54,679 nt of DNA from Gammaproteobacteria bacterium (GTDB taxonomy: Bacteria; Pseudomonadota; Gammaproteobacteria; Tenderiales; Tenderiaceae): positions 1-54,679 of the forward strand of contig JAKFXL010000072.1 in assembly GCA_021731365.1 (NCBI GenBank). Direction: 5' to 3'. Position numbers and translations under genes: made by a program. Below, piece after piece: positions 34,691-44,143 of this stretch (its first letter is position 1; every line of letters begins with the position of its first letter). The notes below the pieces were generated by a model. It saw only the letters and a list, made by a program, of their open reading frames with translations. It searched no databases and had not been told where the DNA came from.

Positions 34691-36076
34691 CTAATTCAGA
34701 TCTTCTTTTGGATTAATGCCCAGTGACTTCATTTTGCGGTAAAGATGAGTGCGTTCAATGCCCGACCGCTTTGCCACCTGCGAGACGTTGCCATCAGTGA
34801 CCTGGAGCTGGTACTCAAAATAGGCCTTCTCAAACAGCTCGCGGGCCTGGCGTAACGGCAGATCAAAATCCAGCTCCAGCACCTGCTCTGAGGCAGTGGG
34901 TAGATGGGTCGCCCCGAGGGCCTGTTCAACCTCGGCGCTCTCCACAATGCCACTCTCCCCCAGGGTTAAAAAGCGGTGCACCAGGTTGATAAACTCGCGG
35001 ACGTTGCCGGGCCAGTTATGGTGTCGCAGCCGGTTTTGGGCGGCGACCGAGAATGAGCGGTAGGTGAGCCCTTCACGCTCGACAAAGTAGTCGACGTAGT
35101 AGGCCAGCAGCTCGAGTAGATCATCGCGATGGTCACGTAGCGGCGGCACGGTGATGGGGACAACGCTGAGCTGGTAGAAGAGTCGGGCGTTAAAGCGCCC
35201 CTGCTGCACCTCGGTGGCCAGCGGACGGCTACTGCTGGCGATTATCCTCAGGTTCAGCTTGACCGTAGCAATGCCGCCGCTACGGCGAAAGTGGCCAACA
35301 TCCAGGGCCTGGGCCAGCTGGGTCTGTAGTGGGGACTCCATGCTCCACACCTCATGCAGAAACAGGGTGCCGCCGTTGGCCTGCTCCAGCAGTCCGGCAA
35401 CCATCGGCTGGCCACTACGCTCCTCGCCAAAGAGTCGTGCCGCCCCGTCAGCACCGCTCAAGGTGGCCATGCCAACCTCAATAAACGGACCGCTGCGACG
35501 GCTGCTGCGACTGTGGATAAACTGGGCTAAGAGACGTTTGCCAGCACCCGACTCGCCACTCAGCAGGAGGGTGGCATCACTGCCGGCGGCCTGCACGGCT
35601 TGATCCCGCAGACGGCTCATCCCTTCGCTTTTGCCCAGCGGCTGGCTCAGGGGCTGGAGCTGGCGGCGCTGGGCGCTGGCCTCACGACGCAGATTCTGGT
35701 CATCCAGCGCATGGCGCAGGGTGATGAGCAGTTTGGCCATGGAGAGTGGTTTTTCGAGGAAATCATAGGCCCCCAGTCGTGTCGCTTCAACCGCCGTCTC
35801 AACAGTGCCATGGCCCGACATGATCACCACCGGAGGCATGGGATTGTTGTCAGACTGGGCGCTGGTTTGCCACTCTTTGAGCAGCGTAATGCCGTCTATG
35901 TCGGGCATCCAGACGTCAAGCAGGATCAGGTCGGGGCGGCGCTCCTGATAGGCGCGGCGTGCGGTAGCACCATCGGCAGCGCTGGTGACGCTGTAGTGCT
36001 CATCTTCGAGAATCTCTTTGACCAGTTCGCGAATATCGGTTTCGTCATCCACGACCAGAATATGGGGCGCTGTCAT
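34691..36076 (-). CDS. ntrX: NtrX-like response regulator with degraded sigma-54 ATPase motifs
   Basis: The 461 residues are a receiver (phospho-acceptor D54 in LILLDVWMPD), a central AAA+ domain and a Fis-type helix-turn-helix (about 428-455). The central domain keeps Walker A GESGAGKR (174-181). The GAFTGA loop that contacts sigma-54 is replaced by SGQPMVA (around 221-227), and the Walker B DE is HE (H241, LFLHEV). It is therefore unlikely to activate sigma-54 and probably acts as an ordinary DNA-binding regulator, as suggested for some NtrX proteins. It overlaps ntrY by 4 bases. The NtrX name is inferred from this pairing. Confidence 0.88.
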   Translation of the reverse strand: MTAPHILVVDDETDIRELVKEILEDEHYSVTSAADGATARRAYQERRPDLILLDVWMPDIDGITLLKEWQTSAQSDNNPMPPVVIMSGHGTVETAVEATRLGAYDFLEKPLSMAKLLITLRHALDDQNLRREASAQRRQLQPLSQPLGKSEGMSRLRDQAVQAAGSDATLLLSGESGAGKRLLAQFIHSRSSRRSGPFIEVGMATLSGADGAARLFGEERSGQPMVAGLLEQANGGTLFLHEVWSMESPLQTQLAQALDVGHFRRSGGIATVKLNLRIIASSSRPLATEVQQGRFNARLFYQLSVVPITVPPLRDHRDDLLELLAYYVDYFVEREGLTYRSFSVAAQNRLRHHNWPGNVREFINLVHRFLTLGESGIVESAEVEQALGATHLPTASEQVLELDFDLPLRQARELFEKAYFEYQLQVTDGNVSQVAKRSGIERTHLYRKMKSLGINPKEDLN

Positions 36077-38334
36077 CCAATTACCTCATGGTTGTCGTCC
36101 TGTTGCGGGCTTGGCGGGCGCGCCAGCTGCAGTGGCAGACGGATGTTAAAACGGGCACCGTCGCCGTCACTCAGGTTCTCGGCCCAGAGGGTACCATTAT
36201 GCTCTTCGACGATCTTTTTGACGATTGCCAGCCCCAGGCCGTCCCCTTTGGGTTTGGTGCTGATGTAGGGTTCAAATATCTTGTCGAGCAGGGGCTCCGG
36301 AATACCGGGGCCGCTGTCGGTCACACTCAGCTCCACCTGTGGGGTTTCACCCTCAATCTGGCGTGTCTCAACCTTGATATGGATATCGTTTTCGCCATCG
36401 GTGGCCTCGATCGCGTTTTTAATCAGGTTGTGGATCAGCTGACGGATCCGGCCACTGTCGGCGTGGATCTGACGGGACTGGCCGATCTGCGGGTCAAGGT
36501 TGACCTCCAGTATCAGTGAGCGGGGTGAGCTGCGGTAGAGCTCCAGCACCTCGTTGATCAGGGCGTTCAGGTCGATGGGCAGCAGCTCCAGCTGTGGGGC
36601 GCGGGCGTAGTCGGCAAAGGCCTTGACCAGCTCTTTCATATTCTCCACCTGCTGCACGATGGTATGGGTGGCGCGGTCGAGCAGTTGCGACTCCTCCTCA
36701 TTCATGGTTGGTAGGTATTTGTGACGTAACCGTTCGGCAGAGAGACGGATCGGTGTCAGTGGATTTTTGATCTCATGGGCGATGCGTCGCGCCACCTCAC
36801 CCCAGGCCGCATCGCGCTGAGCCTGGAGCAGGGTGGTGACATCATCAAAGACCACCACGTAACCGCTATCCTGCTGCTGCTCAACCAGACGGGCAGGCAG
36901 ATGTACACCCCGACACATCAAGACCTGACGGCCATTGGCACCGTAGAGCACCACCTGCTCCTGCCACCCCTCCTGTGCCGCGCCAATTTGCGCCAGCTGT
37001 ACCTCAACAAAGGCCTGGGTATGTTCATGGCGCTGGCCGATGTTAGCCAGTGTGGTATTGGTCGCACTGATCAGTTCCACCCCCAGAATCTGTTCGGCAG
37101 CGGTATTGGCGGTGAGCAGCAGCCCTTCACTGTTAAAGGTGATAACACCGGAGGAGAGATGGCCGAGTACGGTTTCGAGATAGCGTTTCTGACTCTCCAG
37201 CCGCAGGCGGCTACGCTCCGCCTCCTCCCGCGTCAGTGCGATGCGTAACATCATGGTATTAAACGATTTGACCAAAAATCCAAGCTCGTCGTCGGTGGCA
37301 ACGGTGGTGGGCAGCTGGCGGTGGTAGTCCCCCTCCGCCACCGAGCGGGTACCGATGGCCAGGATGCGGATCGGTGCCACCAGTCGCTGTGCCAGATAAA
37401 AGGCGACCCAGATGGCGGTGAACATGCTGAGTAGCAGGACCAGTGAGAGGGTCAGGGTGAAGCTGAATTTGAGTGGACCGCTGAAAAAGGCGAGCTGTTC
37501 ATACTGGCTGGAGGCGTGGCGGACCCGCTCCATCAGGGTATCGATACCGGCTGGGACTGGAAAGATTGCCTGTAGCAGACGGGGGGTCACGTTGTCGCTG
37601 GAGGCGGGAATACTCACCACCAGCCGTGCAAAAAGCTCCTTGTCCACCCCTTTGCCAAGTTCGAGGGCAACGTAGGCCAGGCCACCTTTCAGCTGCGATA
37701 GCACCACAGCATCGATAGCGGTGGGGGTGAGCTGACGGGGGTTGGCATTGCTGAAACCGGTGATGGTGCCATTGATCTGGCTGATCGCCAGCTCCCGTGC
37801 CCCCTGCTGCGAGCGCAAGGTGTTTAACAAATACAGCTGCTGTTCTGGCGCAACATCGCTGATAGTGCGCGCCATCTGTTCGGTCTGGCGCATCAGATCG
37901 CGCAGCCGCCAGTCGAGGGTGGTGCGGCTCAGCTCCAGGGCGTCACTCATCACCCGTTCGACACGTACGTCAAACCAGCTGTCGATGCCGTGGCGGATAA
38001 AACCGAGGGAAAAGTAGTAGAGCACCGAGACCGGCGTGACCGCCAGGGCCACAAACATCACCACGAGCCGTAATGTCAGCCGTGAACCCGTGGCGCGACT
38101 GCGGTACTGCCGGATCAGGCGTCCGATATTGATGGCAATAAGCCCCAACAACAGCAACAAAATCAATCCATTAATAACAAGAAGTGGCATATAGATGCGA
38201 CTGAACTGCTCGGAGTTTTCGGTGGCCCCCCCCATTAGATAGAGTGAGCCGAGCAGCAGCCCCAGCAGCAGTATGATGGGGCCCCTGCCAGAGAAACGGC
38301 GTTTTAACGCACTTTTAATGGCCACTGGTACCAC
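36073..38334 (-). CDS. ntrY: NtrY-like sensor histidine kinase
   Basis: The 753-residue membrane kinase has N-terminal membrane helices and a periplasmic stretch, a HAMP domain after the last helix (about 300-360), and a PAS-like domain (about 375-490). A HisKA domain follows with RIAHEIKNPLTP (H520), then HATPase motifs DSGPGIPEPLLD and GDGLGLAIVKKIVEEH. It is paired with ntrX. The start is a GTG and is uncertain, since another GTG 9 bases later is possible. It overlaps the end of the DUF4390 gene by 31 bases. The signal is unknown, and NtrY is often linked to nitrogen or redox sensing. Confidence 0.9.
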   Translation of the reverse strand: MVPVAIKSALKRRFSGRGPIILLLGLLLGSLYLMGGATENSEQFSRIYMPLLVINGLILLLLLGLIAINIGRLIRQYRSRATGSRLTLRLVVMFVALAVTPVSVLYYFSLGFIRHGIDSWFDVRVERVMSDALELSRTTLDWRLRDLMRQTEQMARTISDVAPEQQLYLLNTLRSQQGARELAISQINGTITGFSNANPRQLTPTAIDAVVLSQLKGGLAYVALELGKGVDKELFARLVVSIPASSDNVTPRLLQAIFPVPAGIDTLMERVRHASSQYEQLAFFSGPLKFSFTLTLSLVLLLSMFTAIWVAFYLAQRLVAPIRILAIGTRSVAEGDYHRQLPTTVATDDELGFLVKSFNTMMLRIALTREEAERSRLRLESQKRYLETVLGHLSSGVITFNSEGLLLTANTAAEQILGVELISATNTTLANIGQRHEHTQAFVEVQLAQIGAAQEGWQEQVVLYGANGRQVLMCRGVHLPARLVEQQQDSGYVVVFDDVTTLLQAQRDAAWGEVARRIAHEIKNPLTPIRLSAERLRHKYLPTMNEEESQLLDRATHTIVQQVENMKELVKAFADYARAPQLELLPIDLNALINEVLELYRSSPRSLILEVNLDPQIGQSRQIHADSGRIRQLIHNLIKNAIEATDGENDIHIKVETRQIEGETPQVELSVTDSGPGIPEPLLDKIFEPYISTKPKGDGLGLAIVKKIVEEHNGTLWAENLSDGDGARFNIRLPLQLARPPSPQQDDNHEVIG

Positions 38335-38903
38335 TCACTCTGTATGTCCCAATCGGATGTGACATAGCTCATTAACCGTAGTGGTACCGGCAGCTGGTCA
38401 CTGGCGACGGTGATCCGCAGCCGGGCCAGATATTGCCTGGCCTCTTTAAGTTGGGTGCGGCTCATCAACGGAAACTTATTCAGATTGCCCAGTACCGCCC
38501 TGACGGCACTGAGGTTGGGCAGACGCTGCTGGGTATCGGTATTGCGGTTGTGCAGCAGATATTGCCCGGTGACGGCGTTGAATGAGAGCAGGTAACCCTG
38601 CTCAACATGGGCGACGGTTTTGGGCCAGAGGTATTCACGCTGTTGCAATACCTCAATCTCCACCAATAGTGGCAGTACCACGCCGCTGTGCAGTGCCTCC
38701 TCTAACGTTGTGCCAAAGCGCAGGGCAAAGGTGGCGTCAAGATGAACCATTCCCTCAATATTCTGGGCGGTGGCCGAGAGCACAACAAACCCGGGGGGCT
38801 GTTGATCGGTGATATTTTCCGCATCGCCATAGGCCCAAGGGGTGGCAAACCAGAGCAGCAGGGCAAGGCTAAGACGGGTGATGGTCGATCTTGTAGCCAT
38901 CAT
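38304..38903 (-). CDS. DUF4390 family exported protein
   Basis: The 199-residue protein has a signal peptide (ITRLSLALLLWFATPWAYG) and a DUF4390 body (ATFALRFGTTLEEALHSGVVLPLLVEIEV-like). It overlaps the end of rsmB by 4 bases (ATGA) and the start of ntrY. DUF4390 genes regularly sit between rsmB and ntrY in this lineage, so a role with the NtrY sensor is a reasonable guess but unproven. Confidence 0.88.
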   Translation of the reverse strand: MMATRSTITRLSLALLLWFATPWAYGDAENITDQQPPGFVVLSATAQNIEGMVHLDATFALRFGTTLEEALHSGVVLPLLVEIEVLQQREYLWPKTVAHVEQGYLLSFNAVTGQYLLHNRNTDTQQRLPNLSAVRAVLGNLNKFPLMSRTQLKEARQYLARLRITVASDQLPVPLRLMSYVTSDWDIQSEWYQWPLKVR

Positions 38904-40207
38904 GGCGTGGGGGCCGCCTCTTTTTGCAGGCAGGCGTAGTAAAAGCCATCCATGTCGCTCTCTCCAGGTAAGATCTGCCGGCCGATGGTTTGGGCCTCTC
39001 CCCACGGGGCTGAGATCAACAGCTCTTGGGCATCACCCTGCTCACGGCAAAAGGCGTTGAGCTGGCGTACATTCTCTTGTGGCAGCACTGAACAGGTGAT
39101 GTAGAGCAGTCGGCCGCCCGGTTTTAACAGCGGCCAGAGTGCCCGCAAAATCTTCCCCTGCAGTGTTGCCAGCACGGCAATGTCATCAGCACGGCGCAGG
39201 AGTTTGATATCGGGGTGGCGGCGGATCACCCCGGTGGCGGAGCAGGGGGCGTCGAGCATAATGCGATCAAAGAGACGGCCATCCCACCACAATTCGGGCG
39301 CGGCGGCATCGGCGGTAACCACCGTCGCCTGGAGCTGCAACCGTTGCAGATTGTTGTGTAGCCGTTCCAGCCGACCACCATCCTGATCCAGCGCCACCAT
39401 CTCCACCGTCGGCTGACACTCCAGCACATGGGCGGTTTTGCCGCCGGGGGCAGCGCATGCGTCCAGGATGTAGTCGCCGGGTTCTGCCGCCAGCAGCCCG
39501 GCGGCCAGCTGTGCTGCGGAATCCTGCACCGATACCTCACCATCAACAAACCCTGGCAGCGTCTCCACATCTACCGCCCGTGTCAGGATCAGCCCCTCTT
39601 TGCAGTGAGGCGTAGGTTTAGATTCGATACCGACGGCCAGCAGCTGTTGTTGATAGTCGTCACGACTTATCTTAGCCCGGTTAACCCGCAGCACCAGCGG
39701 CGGATATTGGTTGTTGGCGGCCAGCACGGTCTGCCACTGCTCAGGGTAGGCGTGGCGTAGTTTTTCGATAAACCAGTGGGGGTGGGCCCAGCGTGAGACC
39801 GGGGATTCATCAAGGGTTGCCAACAGGGATTCGCTTTGACGCTGAAAGTTACGCAGTACCCCATTCACCAAACCACGCGCCCACTGCTTTTTCAGCGCTG
39901 TGGTCACGGCCACGGTGGCGGAGACCGCAGCGTGGTCTGGCACACGCAGGTAGATCATCTGATAAAACCCCAGCAGGACCAGGGCGTGAACATCCATATC
40001 TTTGGTTTTAAAGGGTTTTTTCAACAACTGCGATGCCAGCGCATCAAGCCGTGGCTGCCAGCGCAGCACACCGTAACAGAGCTCCTGCAGGAGCGGGCGA
40101 TCCTTGGCTGAGAGCTGTGTCTGCCAGCGGGGCAGTACCGAGGTGAGTGAGTGGCCCTGGCGAAACACCTCACTCAGGGCCATGGCTGCCACTGCACGTA
40201 CATCCAT
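38900..40207 (-). CDS. rsmB: 16S rRNA m5C967 methyltransferase RsmB
   Basis: RsmB methylates C967 of 16S rRNA. The 435 residues have a NusB-like N-terminal RNA-binding domain (about 1-140), a SAM-binding site (DACAAPGGKTAH), and the two family cysteines in LDAPCSATGVI and YITCSVLPQEN. The ATG two bases after the fmt stop gives the usual family start, while a GTG 36 bases upstream, inside fmt, is less likely. It is tightly packed between fmt and the DUF4390 gene. Confidence 0.95.
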   Translation of the reverse strand: MDVRAVAAMALSEVFRQGHSLTSVLPRWQTQLSAKDRPLLQELCYGVLRWQPRLDALASQLLKKPFKTKDMDVHALVLLGFYQMIYLRVPDHAAVSATVAVTTALKKQWARGLVNGVLRNFQRQSESLLATLDESPVSRWAHPHWFIEKLRHAYPEQWQTVLAANNQYPPLVLRVNRAKISRDDYQQQLLAVGIESKPTPHCKEGLILTRAVDVETLPGFVDGEVSVQDSAAQLAAGLLAAEPGDYILDACAAPGGKTAHVLECQPTVEMVALDQDGGRLERLHNNLQRLQLQATVVTADAAAPELWWDGRLFDRIMLDAPCSATGVIRRHPDIKLLRRADDIAVLATLQGKILRALWPLLKPGGRLLYITCSVLPQENVRQLNAFCREQGDAQELLISAPWGEAQTIGRQILPGESDMDGFYYACLQKEAAPTP

Positions 40208-40208
40208 C

Positions 40209-41183
40209 TCAGGCAGTGACTGCGGGGGTGTTAAAACAGGCACCGGCCTGCTTCAGGGATTTACGGGCGTTGAGCAGATCCACCGCCGCCAGCGGTCGCC
40301 CCCCCGGCAGTTGCGCCTGCTCCAGTCGCAGCAGACCCTTGCCGGTGGCGATATCGATACCGGCCTTGGTGGCGGCCACTACACTGCCGGGGGCCAGACC
40401 ATGGTTATCTTCACCCTCCAGGGCACGGGCCTGCCAGATTCGCACCACCTCCCCTTCGTAGTGGCTTTGGGCTACTGGCCAGGGGTTGAAGGCACGTACC
40501 TGCCGTTCAAGCTCGATGGCGGGGCGCTCCCACGCCAGCAACGCCTCCTCCTTTGAGAGCTTTTGGGCGTAACAGGTCTCCGCCTCATTCTGGATGACCG
40601 GCGTAGCGGTACCGTGCTGGAGTTGCGCCAGTGCGGTGAGCACGGTACGTGCGCCGATCTCGGACAGACGATCATGGAGGGTGCTGGCGCTATCATCACG
40701 ACCAATGGGGGTGGTTTCGATGACCAGCATGGCACCGGTATCAAGCCCAACATCCATCTGCATAATGGTGACGCCGCTCATCTCATCACCGGCAAGAATG
40801 GCGCGCTGGATCGGTGCGGCACCACGCCAGCGTGGCAGGAGTGAGGCGTGAATGTTAATACACCCCAAGCGTGGGATATCAAGGACGGCCTTGGGCAGAA
40901 TCAAACCGTACGCCACGACGACCATAACGTCGGCCCCCAGTTCGCGCAGCTGCTGCTGTTCCGCCTCTCCCTTGAGCCGTTCCGGTTGGTAGACCGGGAT
41001 TCCGTGGGTCTGGGCCAGTAGCTTAACCGGGCTGGCGGTCAGTTTGCGGCCGCGCCCGGCGGGACGATCCGGTTGGGTATAGGCCGCTACCACCTGATGA
41101 GGTGAGTCGATCAATGCCTGTAGTGCCTCGGCGGCAAATTCGGGGGTTCCGGCAAAAATTACGTTCAAACCTGCTGCTGTCAT
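40209..41183 (-). CDS. fmt: Methionyl-tRNA formyltransferase
   Basis: Fmt formylates initiator Met-tRNA. The 324 residues have FAGTPEFAAEAL, QPDRPAGRGRKL, the catalytic HASLLPRWRGAAPI and the C-terminal OB-fold domain. It is located after def with a 42-base gap, as usual. Confidence 0.97.
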   Translation of the reverse strand: MTAAGLNVIFAGTPEFAAEALQALIDSPHQVVAAYTQPDRPAGRGRKLTASPVKLLAQTHGIPVYQPERLKGEAEQQQLRELGADVMVVVAYGLILPKAVLDIPRLGCINIHASLLPRWRGAAPIQRAILAGDEMSGVTIMQMDVGLDTGAMLVIETTPIGRDDSASTLHDRLSEIGARTVLTALAQLQHGTATPVIQNEAETCYAQKLSKEEALLAWERPAIELERQVRAFNPWPVAQSHYEGEVVRIWQARALEGEDNHGLAPGSVVAATKAGIDIATGKGLLRLEQAQLPGGRPLAAVDLLNARKSLKQAGACFNTPAVTA

Positions 41184-41225
41184 GGTGCCTTTATAGTGTG
41201 ATGAAGGGCGTGGTAATTCAGTGGG

Positions 41226-41729
41226 TCAGAGTGTCTGGCGACGCTGTTTTTCCATCTTCTTGCGGATGCGGTTGCGCTTCATATCAGAGAGGTAGTCAAC
41301 AAACAGTTTACCGTCGAGATGGTCAATCTCATGCTGGATACAGACCGCCTCCAGACCGCTGGCCTCCATCTCAAACGGTTGGCCGTTGCGATCCAGTGCC
41401 CGCACCCGGATCCACTCTGCACGCTCTACCGGTTCAAAAATCCCTGGCACCGAGAGACACCCCTCATCCATCTCCTCCATGCCTCGGCACTCCAGCAGTT
41501 CCGGATTCACCAGCACCAGCGGGGTGCTGCGGTCTTCAGAGGTATCCACTACAATCACCCGCTGGAACGCCGCCACCTGGGGGGCGGCCAGGCCGATGCC
41601 CGGCGCTTCGTACATGGTTTCGAGCATATCGTCGATCAATGTGCGAATATTGTCGTCGACCTCCACCACCGGAATGGATGCTGTTCTCAGTTTGGGGTCG
41701 GGAAAGTGTAATATCGGTCTGATGGCCAT
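41226..41729 (-). CDS. def: Peptide deformylase
   Basis: Def removes the formyl group from new proteins. The 167 residues contain all three metal-enzyme motifs: [17 protein letters not shown] and QHEIDH, with the Cys and two His that hold the metal. It starts the minus-strand def-fmt-rsmB block and is divergent from the LysM-protein gene. Confidence 0.98.
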   Translation of the reverse strand: MAIRPILHFPDPKLRTASIPVVEVDDNIRTLIDDMLETMYEAPGIGLAAPQVAAFQRVIVVDTSEDRSTPLVLVNPELLECRGMEEMDEGCLSVPGIFEPVERAEWIRVRALDRNGQPFEMEASGLEAVCIQHEIDHLDGKLFVDYLSDMKRNRIRKKMEKQRRQTL

Positions 41730-41772
41730 ATAATAGTCATTAATTAAAAATGTCGTCTGCCGATTATACTGC

Positions 41773-41785
41773 TGAACTCAGTTCA
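41773..41785. promoter_or_regulatory. Palindrome in the def/tsaP divergent region
   Basis: TGAACT-C-AGTTCA is a perfect 6-1-6 palindrome in the 156-base gap between two divergent genes. It could be an operator, but the regulator is unknown. The GAAC-N3-GTTC core differs by one base of spacing from the Gram-positive LexA box, so that reading was not adopted. Confidence 0.25.
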
Positions 41786-41885
41786 TCGCAGCTTGTTGTC
41801 GCCATTAGTTACAATTAGTCTTAAAGTTGGTGTACTTTGGCAGAATCACTAGCTTCGTACGGAAACGATTTTATAAGGATGCTCC

Positions 41886-42947
41886 ATGTTTATCAGGAAA
41901 GCTCTGTTGGCTGTTGCAGTCACACTCTATTTCAACGGCACTCTGTTAGCGGACACTCTGGCGCTCAAGCCTGACCACCCAAGCCGCCATGTGGTGGTGA
42001 CGGGGGATACATTGTGGGATATCTCCAGCAAGTTTTTGCGCGATCCATGGCGCTGGCCCGAAATCTGGAACCTGAATCCCGAGATTAAAAACCCTCACCT
42101 GATCTACCCTGGGGATATCCTCTCCCTGGTCTATGTGGACGGCAAGCCGGTATTGCAGCTGGAGCGTGGTGGGTCGGGGGCGCAGAATACAGTCAAACTG
42201 TCACCACAGGCACGCCCCACCCAGCTGGGGGGGGCGATTCGGACTGTGCCAGCCACTGCCATCAGCCAGTTTCTGTTTCAGCCACGGATTCTTACCCAGG
42301 AGCAGCTGGATCAGGCCGGCTCTATTGTAGCCGCGCAGGACTCCCGTCTGGTGAGTGGTGCCGGGAATATTGTCTATGTCCAGCAGCTTGCCCAGACACC
42401 GGGCATCAAGGGTTACAGTATTTACCGCATCAACCAGACGTATCGTAATCCTGAAAACGAGGATGATATTCTCGGCTACGAAGCAATCCACGTTTCCGAT
42501 GCCCAGCTCACCCGTGAAGGTGACCCTGCGACGCTGCGCATTAGTAAAAGCTACCGTGAGACCCTGATTGGCGACAAGGTGCTGGTGAGTGATAAGGCCG
42601 AACTGGACCAGAGCTTTTTGCCGCACTCCCCTGAACAGAAGGTTAATGGGCAGATTATTTCACTGATCGATGGCATGTCCAGCGCCGGCCAGCACCAGAC
42701 GGTGGTGATTGATCTTGGCAAGCAGGATGGCATTGAGGTTGGCCATGTGTTGGCGGTGAACCAGGGCGGCGATATTGTGAAAGGCACGGGGTTGGCAAGT
42801 TACTTTACCTCCAAGGAAGAGGTGCGACTCCCGGATGAACGAGCGGGCCTGCTGATGGTGGTGCGCAGCTTTGACCGTATCAGTTATGCCATGGTAATGA
42901 ACGCCACCCGTAATATTCGTGCAGCTGACATGGTCGGCAACCCATAA
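41886..42947 (+). CDS. tsaP: LysM-domain protein, TsaP-like
   Basis: The 353-residue protein has a signal peptide (first ~22 residues), a LysM peptidoglycan-binding domain (about 35-85, with GDTLWDISSKFL and IYPGDILSL) and a long C-terminal region. In Pseudomonas the gene divergent from def encodes TsaP, which anchors the type IV pilus secretin to peptidoglycan. The symbol rests on this synteny and domain layout and is not proven. AAGGAT lies a few bases before the ATG. No pilus genes are in this window, but the gsp secretin is. Confidence 0.85.
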   Translation: MFIRKALLAVAVTLYFNGTLLADTLALKPDHPSRHVVVTGDTLWDISSKFLRDPWRWPEIWNLNPEIKNPHLIYPGDILSLVYVDGKPVLQLERGGSGAQNTVKLSPQARPTQLGGAIRTVPATAISQFLFQPRILTQEQLDQAGSIVAAQDSRLVSGAGNIVYVQQLAQTPGIKGYSIYRINQTYRNPENEDDILGYEAIHVSDAQLTREGDPATLRISKSYRETLIGDKVLVSDKAELDQSFLPHSPEQKVNGQIISLIDGMSSAGQHQTVVIDLGKQDGIEVGHVLAVNQGGDIVKGTGLASYFTSKEEVRLPDERAGLLMVVRSFDRISYAMVMNATRNIRAADMVGNP

Positions 42948-42999
42948 CCGTGTTTAAAGTGATACGCTGGCGGCACCTCTGTCGCCAGTGGCTCACCCT

Positions 43000-44124
43000 A
43001 TGATTGAAACTCCTGCTACTCGTTCCCCGCTTAGTGACTGGCTTGCCCTGTTGCACTGTCCTGGCATTGGTGCCAAACGGTTTGCTGAGCTGCTGTTACG
43101 TTATGGTGAACCGGCCGCTGTCTTCAGCTACGGTGTCAGGGAGCTGGCAGGCAGTGGTTTGCCACGAGCGACCCTGGAGTGGCTTGGTGACCCTGATTGG
43201 CAGGTGGTTGATAAGGATCTGGTGTGGCTGGCGGCGAGTGATCGTCACCATATCATCACCTTGGCCGATGCAGCCTACCCAGCGCTGTTGCTGGAGGCTG
43301 CCGATCCGCCACCACTGCTGTTTGTTAATGGTGACCCCGCTGTGCTCAATCTTCCTCAGCTGGGGGTTGTGGGGAGCCGTAACCCCTCCGCCGGTGGGGA
43401 GGAGAATGCCCGCCACTTTGCCAGGAGTCTGGCCCAGGCTGGACTGGCGATTACCAGTGGTTTGGCGCTGGGGATTGATGCGGCGGCCCATGAAGGGGCG
43501 CTGGCGGGGGGTGGCGTAACCATCGCGGTGACCGGTACCGGACTGGATAGAGTCTACCCGGCTCGCCACCGTGAGTTGGCGCACCAGATTGCCGCGACGG
43601 GGGCCCTGATTTCGGAATTTCCCATCGGCACCCCGCCACTGGCAGACCACTTTCCACGCCGCAACCGTATCATCAGTGGTTTGAGTTTAGGGACGCTGGT
43701 GGTGGAGGCAGCCCCGCGCAGCGGGTCGTTGATCACGGCGCGGTTGGCGGCCGAACAGGGGCGTGAGGTGTTTGCCATCCCCGGTTCTATCCATAATCCG
43801 CTGGCACGTGGCTGCCACGCCCTGATCCGCCAGGGGGCCAAACTGGTTGAAACGGTTGAGGATATCCTTGAAGAGCTGGGTTCGCACATCTCCAGTGGCC
43901 TCGTTTCCAGCCATGTGGATGGGGGCCAGGTTGCCACTTTGGTGCTGGATGCCGATCAGCAGCAGGTGTTTGAAAATATGGGGCATGACCCAATCTCGGT
44001 GGATGCTCTGGTGGAGCGCACCCATTTGACGACGGAGGTGGTTTCGGCCATTCTGCTGGTCTTGGAGCTGCAGGGAGTGGTATCCTCCGCCGCCGGAGGG
44101 CGCTATTCCCGGATAGGAAAATAG
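43000..44124 (+). CDS. dprA: DNA processing protein DprA
   Basis: DprA loads RecA onto incoming single-stranded DNA during transformation. The 374 residues have an N-terminal SAM-like domain, a Rossmann core with VGSRNPSAGGEENAR, SGLALGIDAAAH, TGLDRVYP and FPRRNRIISGLS, and a C-terminal winged helix (about 310-374). The ATG is preferred over an in-frame GTG 12 bases upstream. It is followed after 19 bases by smg. Confidence 0.96.
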   Translation: MIETPATRSPLSDWLALLHCPGIGAKRFAELLLRYGEPAAVFSYGVRELAGSGLPRATLEWLGDPDWQVVDKDLVWLAASDRHHIITLADAAYPALLLEAADPPPLLFVNGDPAVLNLPQLGVVGSRNPSAGGEENARHFARSLAQAGLAITSGLALGIDAAAHEGALAGGGVTIAVTGTGLDRVYPARHRELAHQIAATGALISEFPIGTPPLADHFPRRNRIISGLSLGTLVVEAAPRSGSLITARLAAEQGREVFAIPGSIHNPLARGCHALIRQGAKLVETVEDILEELGSHISSGLVSSHVDGGQVATLVLDADQQQVFENMGHDPISVDALVERTHLTTEVVSAILLVLELQGVVSSAAGGRYSRIGK

Positions 44125-44143
44125 GCCTGACGATTTTAATAAA

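Noticed and set aside
41773-41785. TGAACTCAGTTCA as a LexA operator
   Set aside because: The GAAC-GTTC spacing is 3 bases where the Gram-positive LexA box has 4, and it does not fit the CTGT-N8-ACAG form. It was kept only as an unspecified palindrome.
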